From contig JBAQMG010000017.1 in assembly GCA_049302575.1 (NCBI GenBank), forward strand, positions 1-20,658: a stretch of 20,658 nt of DNA, written 5' to 3'. The notes beneath the pieces were generated by a model. The model saw only the letters and a program-made list of their open reading frames with translations, was not told where the DNA came from and did no database searches. Numbering within the stretch: the stretch's first letter is position 1; every line of letters starts with the position of its first letter. The DNA is from JBAQMG01 sp049302575. GTDB taxonomy: Bacteria > Bacillota > Desulfitobacteriia > Desulfitobacteriales > Desulfitobacteriaceae. A program made the translations under genes and the position numbers. Positions 15,417 to 20,658 of this stretch are shown one piece after another.

Positions 15417-18400
15417 TTGCGTAAAAAACCTATTAAAAAAACATTACAGATTACTCTATCGTTATTGTTAGTACTGGCAATATCTGCTCCAAGCATAGGT
15501 GCCACTGCTTCAGGGGTTGGAGCGACAACCAGAACTAAGAAGATCCTAAACAACGGCAATAACCCTAAACCGTCGAAGTTAGACCAATTCAAAAATAAGA
15601 AACTCCAGAATCCAAACAATACTAAAGTAACAGGAAGCAAGGATCAGGCTAAAGCTCCTGATAGCAAGCCCCGAAAAAGTAATTGGAAAAACGATTTGGT
15701 ACCTTCTGGTAAACTGCCAGTGAAAGTCGCCCCCAGCTCAGTTGTTAGAAATACTCCCACTTTTAATAAAGGAATTCCTATAGGCAAGAGTTCCTTTGCT
15801 CCTGACCAACTTATAGTTAAATTCAGACCAGGGATAGATAGTCAAAAGGCAAAAAAAACAAATTCACTAACGAAAGTTAAAAGTTTTCCTTTAACTGGCG
15901 CAGAATTATTAAGAACTACACAAGGTTCAAATCTTGATGAAATTATTAAAGCATTAAAAGCTGATAATTCGGTTGAATATGCCCAACCAAATTATAAAAT
16001 CTATAAATCGAGTATTCCTAATGATCCACAATTCTGTAATATGTGGGGTCTCCAAAACTCAGGTCAGACCATTAACGGGTATACCGGTGTACCAGGTATT
16101 GATATAAATGCACCTAGTGCATGGGATGTTACAAAAGGATCTAATAATGTAATTGTTGCTGATATTGATACTGGTATAGATATTAGTCATCCAGATTTGC
16201 AAGGACAAATATGGGTAAACACCAATGAAATTCCAGGTAATACCACCGATGACGATAGTGATGGTTATGTCGATGATGTCAACGGTTGGGATTTCTATCA
16301 TAATGACAATACCGTATTTGATCCAGGAGATATAGATCCATATAGCGGTCTTGCTTCAGATTCACATGGAACACATACAGCCGGTACAATTGCAGCGGCT
16401 ATGGATAATAGTTTGGGTATAACTGGGGTCGCACCAAACGTCAAAATTATGCCTTTAAAGTTTATTGGACCAGAATATGGGTATGACTCTGGTGCAATAG
16501 ATGCCATTACCTATGCCAATAACCACGGAGCAAAAATCGCTAATAACAGTTGGGTCCAAACCGGTGATAACCAAGCCTTGGGAGACGCCATTCAGGCTTC
16601 CGGCATGTTATTCGTCTGCGCGGCAGGTAACGAAGCCAGCAATTCTGACATTTCGCCCTTTTACCCTGCCGATTTCGATAGCAACAACATACTCTCCGTA
16701 GCAGCACTAGACAGCACAGGCAACCTTGCCTCATGGTCTAATTACGGTATGAACACGGTTGATGTTGCTGCTCCAGGAGTTAATGTGTTAAGTACTCTAC
16801 CGAATGGTAGCTATGGGTATTTTAGTGGAACATCCATGGCTGCTCCGCATGTGACTGGCATTGCGGCTCTACTCTATAGCCTTTATCCTGATCTGACGCC
16901 ACAACAAGCTATTCAAATCATTAAAACTACAGGTACTTCTCTAACCAGCTTGCAAGGCTTGGTAGGAAGCGGACGTTTAGTCAATGCCGCTAATGCCGTT
17001 AATATACAACTTGGAAGCATGGACGATGATATCCCTGGTGTGCCATTAAAAGATTTTATGGTTAACGATACCGTTAATGCAACAAACGACAAAGATGACG
17101 TTTTTGCAATTCAACTGAATCAAGGTGAGACTTTTACCGCTACTTTGTCAGGTGATTCTGGGACAGATTTTGACCTTTATCTTTTCGACCAAAGTGCGCT
17201 TACTGTCAACAATAGTAACGGGATGGTCGCATATTCTGAAAACGCAGAAACTTCTGATGAAGGTATTCAATATACTGCCCCATATTCAGGTACCTATTAC
17301 ATTGATGTGTTTGCCTATACTGGGAGCGGATCCTATACCCTGACAGCGGGCAATGGTATCGGCACTTATGAAGACACCAATGGCGCACTGCTATTTAATG
17401 GAGCTTGGAGTACATTAAGCGGCACGCAATATTCTGGAGGTACATCAAAACAGCTTAATTCTTTAGGCGATGTGCAATTTTCCTTTATCGGAAGTCAAAT
17501 CGAGTGGAAAGCCTTCAAAAATAATAACCAGGGTCTAGCCAATGTTTACATCGACGGTAGCTTAGTTCAAGACGTATCTTTGTATAGTTCTGGTGCTCTT
17601 CCTACCCAAACAGTGTTTCAGCGCTCCATGAAATTTGGTAAACATACGATTAAAGTTGAATGGACAGGCTTACGTGACCCGGCAGCTAAAAAGAGCAATA
17701 CTAATATCAATGTTGACAGCTTTGTTGTTTCGCTGGATAAAACTTCGCCGTCTGTTCCCACACTTCACGAAATATACTTTGATACTAATTATTGGGGACC
17801 ACACATTTCATTTACACCGGTACCAGAGCCAGATGTTCAGTATTACTCTATCTATCGTCAAGAAGGAACTAGCGCTCTTGCCGCAGCTAGTAAACAACAG
17901 ATTAAACCTCAAGACATCTGGTGGTTTATAGACATGAATGCGGTTCCAGGTCACACCTACCAGTATTCAATCTCAGCCACAGATTTTTCTGGAAACGAGT
18001 CCGAACGTTCCCAACCACAAACCTTTGTTTATGATGATGAAATACCTGGTATTCCGATGAATGGAACTAGTGCAAGTGGCACACTTAACGAAAACACCGA
18101 CTTATTTGACGTTTGGAGTGTTCAGCTTGATGCCGGTAAAACCTATGCGTTTAGCTTCAACGGTGATATTGGAACGGATTTCGACTATAAACTTTTCCCT
18201 GCGGACGCAACAAGTATATTAACTTCAGCTCCTATTCGAAGTACCTTTCAGGGTACGTCTGAAGAGTATTTTACTTATCCAGTGACAACCTCAGGCACCT
18301 ATTATATACTCGCTGAGGAGTGGACAGGTAGCGGCGCTTACAGTATCAACGTTACTTCGAAACCCACAGTAAACGATGACAATATTCCTGGCATTCCATT

Positions 18401-19103
18401 GCCCTCTGACAATAAAGTTAGCGACTTCCTTGATTATGACGACTTTGATGACGTCTATTCTGTAGCCCTAAATTCTGGGGACACCCTGACGCTTAAACTT
18501 GATAGCAAAGCGCTCAACGGCAACAACTTTGACCTCTACCTGTACCCACCCGAAGCAACTGATATCTACAGCAGTAGTTACGTTGCCAAGTCGGTATACT
18601 CCAACTCAGCGGAGAATATCACTTACATTGCCCCTTCGCCTGGTACCTATTTCATTGATGTCTATAATGTCGACGGCAGCGGTCCTTACGATTTAAGTGC
18701 AACAGTTACTAAAGCACCATCAGGACCAGGTGTCTACGAAGATAGCAGTAATGCTCTTACCTACGTGGGAGTATGGAATCTATCATCAAACCCGACCTAT
18801 AGTGGCGGGTCTTTGCGCTACAGTAATGTTGTCAATGCCTCGGTGAGCCTAGCGTTCTCGGGTACCGCTGTCCAATGGGTAGCCCTAAAAAGTCCAGCAT
18901 ACGGGATTTCAGACGTATACATCGACAACATCAAAGTAGGTTCGGTTGATTTATATGCTGCTACAAATAGCTATAAACAAACTGTCTTTAGCAAAACTGG
19001 CTTAGCCAACGGCACTCACACCATAAAAATAGTTAGAACTGGTACGAAAAACAGTTCTGCTACGGGCTATAACACAAATATCGATAACCTTACAGTCTTT
19101 TAA
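15417..19103 (+). CDS. Secreted subtilisin-family (S8) protease with PPC and binding modules
   Basis: A 1228-residue exported serine endopeptidase. Order: signal peptide (residues 1 to about 30); a Lys/Asn/Pro-rich linker (33-120); an I9/fervidolysin-like propeptide from about 127 (FAPDQLIVKFRPG) to 197; then the S8 catalytic domain (about 200-530). The triad is complete: D251 (VADIDTG), H317 (SHGTHTAG) and S473 (SGTSMAAPH), with oxyanion N405 (AAGNE). An Asp-rich calcium-site-like loop DDDSDGYVDD precedes the histidine. The C-terminal half has three PPC-type modules opening with DDxIPGxP near 536, 873 and 987, and two related beta-modules starting YED near 651 and 1105. A fibronectin-type segment lies near 780-870. 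The TTG start is supported by AAAGGGAGGG. No cell-wall anchor is seen. It likely degrades extracellular protein or processes surface proteins. Confidence 0.93.
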   Translation: MRKKPIKKTLQITLSLLLVLAISAPSIGATASGVGATTRTKKILNNGNNPKPSKLDQFKNKKLQNPNNTKVTGSKDQAKAPDSKPRKSNWKNDLVPSGKLPVKVAPSSVVRNTPTFNKGIPIGKSSFAPDQLIVKFRPGIDSQKAKKTNSLTKVKSFPLTGAELLRTTQGSNLDEIIKALKADNSVEYAQPNYKIYKSSIPNDPQFCNMWGLQNSGQTINGYTGVPGIDINAPSAWDVTKGSNNVIVADIDTGIDISHPDLQGQIWVNTNEIPGNTTDDDSDGYVDDVNGWDFYHNDNTVFDPGDIDPYSGLASDSHGTHTAGTIAAAMDNSLGITGVAPNVKIMPLKFIGPEYGYDSGAIDAITYANNHGAKIANNSWVQTGDNQALGDAIQASGMLFVCAAGNEASNSDISPFYPADFDSNNILSVAALDSTGNLASWSNYGMNTVDVAAPGVNVLSTLPNGSYGYFSGTSMAAPHVTGIAALLYSLYPDLTPQQAIQIIKTTGTSLTSLQGLVGSGRLVNAANAVNIQLGSMDDDIPGVPLKDFMVNDTVNATNDKDDVFAIQLNQGETFTATLSGDSGTDFDLYLFDQSALTVNNSNGMVAYSENAETSDEGIQYTAPYSGTYYIDVFAYTGSGSYTLTAGNGIGTYEDTNGALLFNGAWSTLSGTQYSGGTSKQLNSLGDVQFSFIGSQIEWKAFKNNNQGLANVYIDGSLVQDVSLYSSGALPTQTVFQRSMKFGKHTIKVEWTGLRDPAAKKSNTNINVDSFVVSLDKTSPSVPTLHEIYFDTNYWGPHISFTPVPEPDVQYYSIYRQEGTSALAAASKQQIKPQDIWWFIDMNAVPGHTYQYSISATDFSGNESERSQPQTFVYDDEIPGIPMNGTSASGTLNENTDLFDVWSVQLDAGKTYAFSFNGDIGTDFDYKLFPADATSILTSAPIRSTFQGTSEEYFTYPVTTSGTYYILAEEWTGSGAYSINVTSKPTVNDDNIPGIPLPSDNKVSDFLDYDDFDDVYSVALNSGDTLTLKLDSKALNGNNFDLYLYPPEATDIYSSSYVAKSVYSNSAENITYIAPSPGTYFIDVYNVDGSGPYDLSATVTKAPSGPGVYEDSSNALTYVGVWNLSSNPTYSGGSLRYSNVVNASVSLAFSGTAVQWVALKSPAYGISDVYIDNIKVGSVDLYAATNSYKQTVFSKTGLANGTHTIKIVRTGTKNSSATGYNTNIDNLTVF

Positions 19104-19125
19104 CAACGTATTCAAACAGCAACAC

Positions 19126-19134
19126 TGGTATAAT
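19126..19134 (+). promoter_or_regulatory. Extended -10 element downstream of the protease gene
   Basis: TGGTATAAT, a perfect TGnTATAAT, begins 22 bp after the protease stop codon. No clear -35 is seen. A transcript would start about 19141, almost on the ATG of a 25-codon ORF, and could end at the hairpin and T-run at 19181-19245, giving an RNA of about 100 nt. Confidence 0.4.
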
Positions 19135-19142
19135 TGTAACTC

Positions 19143-19220
19143 ATGGAAACTAAACCTAAAATGTTCAATCAGATAAACAGAGAAATACTAGCCGAGGCGA
19201 ATAAAGCGCACTCTGGCTAG
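19143..19220 (+). CDS. Possible leaderless 25-residue ORF
   Basis: ATG 19143 opens a frame of 25 codons ending at TAG 19220. The peptide begins METKPKMFNQINREI and is polar and helical-looking, with no signal peptide. There is no ribosome binding site, but the ATG lies 8 nt after an extended -10, so it would be translated from a leaderless message if at all. Its second half coincides with a perfect hairpin, so the frame may be coincidental to an RNA structure. Confidence 0.25.
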   Translation: METKPKMFNQINREILAEANKAHSG

Positions 19221-19245
19221 TATTTCTATCTCAACAGTTTTTTTT
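19181..19245 (+). terminator. Perfect 13-bp hairpin plus T8 run after the protease gene
   Basis: AGAAATACTAGCC (19181-19193) pairs perfectly with GGCTAGTATTTCT (19215-19227). T8 follows at 19238-19245, ten bases beyond the stem, farther than in a textbook terminator. It most likely ends the protease transcript and any small RNA from the promoter at 19126. Confidence 0.7.
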
Positions 19246-19293
19246 GCTATTGTTTCCGCTAGACTTAAACGTCCGAAAGCTGGCAGTATTGCC

Positions 19294-20312
19294 TGTCCAT
19301 AAATTGACGAATATAATGACTATATTACAGTAAAGGAAAAGGATGTTTCCATTAACATGACCCTGCGTCAACAGGTTCACCAGAGACATCCCACCAAAAG
19401 CACATGGTTATTGTATCAAATTATTCGCGTGTTGAAAACCAACATACTGGTGTTTTTTGTTCGGTGTGCAGAGTCCGTCCCTTGTCCCTGTTGTGGAGAA
19501 GAACTGAGTGTCATCGGGAGTCGTCAAAGGAAGTATAAGAACAGTGATGGAGAAACCAAGGTGTTGATCATACGCAGTCTACGGTGTACGCATTGCATAC
19601 GAATACATCACGAACTACCGGATCGTCTCGTACCTTACAAACGCTATGAATCTGCCTGTATTGAACGCGTTGTCTCAAAAAACTCCGAATCACTTGACAT
19701 CGCAGCGGATAATGCAACTTTGTATCGCTTGCGAGTGTGTTTCGACTCACTGCTACCTTATCTGCTCGGCTGTTTGAACGCTATAGCCCTTCGTCTGGGA
19801 CAAGCCCCTGTGTATGAGCCGTCCGTCTCTTCACAATCTGCACACCAACAAATCGGATACTACGTTGGCCATGCGTCAAGATGGCTGGTGAGAATTGTCC
19901 GTCCTATTGCCAATTCGAATTTATGGGTACATACCCGTTCTGCATTTTTGTCCGCAAACACCTGAGGTAGCTGAAAAAAGGAAGTTTACTTTGAGAGGAA
20001 AGGTGTTTACAGTTGAAAAATCAGAATAATGCCGAGAAAATTGCTGCTGAGCGCGTCCAGCTCTTGTCGCCACTCCTCTCGGAAGGGCTCGATCCTGCCA
20101 AAAAACGAGAAATCAAGGCACACCTATGTGAAACGCACGGAATTTCGGAACGCACATTGCGTCGGTATTTAGAAAAGTACCGTCAAAGTGGATTTGTTGG
20201 ACTAAAACCCAAAGGCAAGGGGAGGACACCCACGGAGGCCATTGCGCTAGAACTGCTCGAACAAGCTATTTTGCTGCGCCGATAAGTTCCTAGCCGCAGT
20301 GTCGCACATTTG
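19294..20312 (+). mobile_element. Decayed two-gene transposon, right end lost
   Basis: The putative left end is TGTCCATAAATTGACGA at 19294, followed by a zinc-ribbon helper gene and an HTH transposase gene. Similarity to transposase stops near 20312, where the sequence changes to unrelated AT-rich DNA; no matching inverted repeat is found on the right. Both genes are damaged. The family is probably one with rve-type (IS481-like) transposases and a DUF6431-like accessory protein, from memory of such pairs rather than a search. Confidence 0.65.
19357..19965 (+). pseudogene. Transposon-associated zinc-ribbon protein (DUF6431-like), probably frameshifted
   Basis: The 202-residue frame contains CPCCGEELSVIGSRQRKYKN and, about 35 residues on, RSLRCTHCIRIHHELPD, a four-cysteine zinc-ribbon layout characteristic of DUF6431-type proteins encoded next to HTH transposases. 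The N-terminal 45 residues look out of frame. In another frame the ATG at 19404 gives MVIVSNYSRVENQHTGVFCS, a more natural start, so a one-base indel near 19465 probably broke the gene. The rest (helical, HHELPDRLVPYKRYESACIERVV onward) looks intact to the stop at 19965. It likely served transposition as a helper; its own activity is unknown. Confidence 0.65.
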
Positions 20313-20327
20313 CTATTAGTTTCATGA
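20013..20327 (+). pseudogene. HTH transposase N-terminus with premature stop
   Basis: A TTG start (AAGGTG upstream) gives a 90-residue HTH domain: HLCETHGISERTLRRYLEKYRQSG, then GLKPKGKGRTP, the standard opening of rve-type transposases. The frame stops at TAA 20283-20285, but the same frame continues with VPSRSVAHLL, the expected next segment, so the stop probably replaced a GAA codon. The catalytic DDE domain is absent because the element is cut off near 20312. Confidence 0.8.
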
Positions 20328-20505
20328 AACTGTTTCCTACTAAATTAACATTAGCATTGTTATCATGATACGGATACAATTCAGAAAGGTATATATTATT
20401 GTCACTGTCCACAAAGAGGCGAACAGTCGAAAGTTTCTGAGTCAATTTTGAATGATATTTATAGTTCCAGTCAATATTAGCCCCGATTTTACAGAGCTGA
20501 AGCAT
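20290..20505 (-). CDS. Orphan ORF of unknown function, possibly 3'-truncated
   Basis: A 71-residue frame beginning MLQLCKIGANIDWNY, with a polar middle (FVDSDNNIYLSELYPYHDNN) that looks like a beta-rich domain fragment. I recognise no family. There is no ribosome binding site at ATG 20505, but a good TATAAT (20536-20541, minus strand) with a TTGCTT 19 bp upstream lies ahead of it. The last seven or so residues (NVRHCG) are read from antisense of the transposase remnant, so the natural 3' end was probably lost when the transposon junction formed. Confidence 0.35.
   Translation of the reverse strand: MLQLCKIGANIDWNYKYHSKLTQKLSTVRLFVDSDNNIYLSELYPYHDNNANVNLVGNSFMKLIANVRHCG
20318..20331. repeat. 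14-bp perfect palindrome AGTTTCATGAAACT
   Basis: The palindrome sits six bases past the point where transposase similarity ends, and overlaps a second odd palindrome GAAAC-T-GTTTC. It may mark the deletion junction or a protein-binding site; it also lies in the orphan minus-strand ORF. Confidence 0.5.
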
Positions 20506-20658
20506 GATTTTTTTTAGTAAGAAAAAATCTTAAATATTATACCAATTTGAACGATCACATAAGCAAATAGCTAAATCAAACAATCTTTGATCTTCCTCTC
20601 ACACCAACTTAAGAAGTCTAATCTGTCTGGAAACTTAAATCATCTTACTACAAATATG
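20506..20658. other. AT-rich right edge with a candidate minus-strand promoter
   Basis: No gene is seen. On the minus strand TATAAT (20536-20541) with TTGCTT (20561-20566) at 19-bp spacing could drive the orphan ORF at 20505. Confidence 0.35.

Noticed and set aside
16540..16760. GC-richer patch in the protease gene as a recombination scar
   Set aside because: The frame and catalytic domain are continuous and base composition varies smoothly; by eye this cannot be told from codon-use variation.

Overview
The window looks like a low-to-moderate-GC Bacillota chromosome. A spore-forming, Desulfosporosinus/Desulfitobacterium-like member of the Peptococcaceae is my best guess, but this rests on protein style, strong AGGAGG-type ribosome binding sites and frequent GTG/TTG starts, not on a database match. 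No rRNA, tRNA or CRISPR array was seen.

Region 1 (1-8275, all minus strand) reads as one polycistronic glycan-assembly block. In transcription order it holds cytidylate kinase (cmk), a large O-antigen-ligase-type membrane protein with a C-terminal TPR tail, a WbaP-type glycan-initiating phosphosugar transferase, a GDP-D-rhamnose pathway pair (GDP-6-deoxy-4-keto-D-mannose reductase and GDP-mannose 4,6-dehydratase), and a Wzm/Wzt-type ABC exporter whose ATPase runs off the left edge. The logic is to start the glycan on undecaprenyl phosphate, make GDP-D-rhamnose, flip the finished chain with the ABC exporter and hand it to an acceptor with the ligase-like enzyme. The set resembles S-layer glycosylation loci of Gram-positive bacteria. 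The glycosyltransferases that would build the chain are not in the window. An extended -10 promoter (TGTTATAAT) lies just upstream of the preferred GTG start of cmk.

Region 2 (8431-9853) holds small genes: a 64-residue single-span protein, a divergently transcribed CPBP-family intramembrane protease, a run of five 7-bp repeats, and a 77-residue two-span membrane protein followed by a terminator.

Region 3 (10156-13223) is a second polymer/ligase module on the plus strand. A membrane-anchored TPR-like protein and an O-antigen-ligase-family protein lie nearly end to end, with an MNT nucleotidyltransferase gene overlapping the ligase stop. The nucleotidyltransferase is cut off after its GSYSRGDA motif by a decayed IS3-family element. 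The same ligase + TPR parts are fused in region 1 and split here.

Region 4 (13230-19245) is a divergent pair of large secreted proteins: a choice-of-anchor-L/cadherin-like adhesin-like protein (minus) and a 1228-residue subtilisin-family protease with alternating PPC and carbohydrate-binding-like modules (plus). They share a 546-bp control region with tandem heptamers and a hairpin. After the protease comes a compact unit with an extended -10, a leaderless 25-codon ORF and a strong hairpin plus T-run, which may be a small RNA or simply the protease terminator.

Region 5 (19294-20658) is a second decayed transposon, with a zinc-ribbon helper and an HTH transposase with a premature stop, cut off near 20312. 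It is joined to an orphan ORF of unknown function. The right half of the window (about 12.2 kb onward) is therefore accessory DNA bounded by transposon wreckage.
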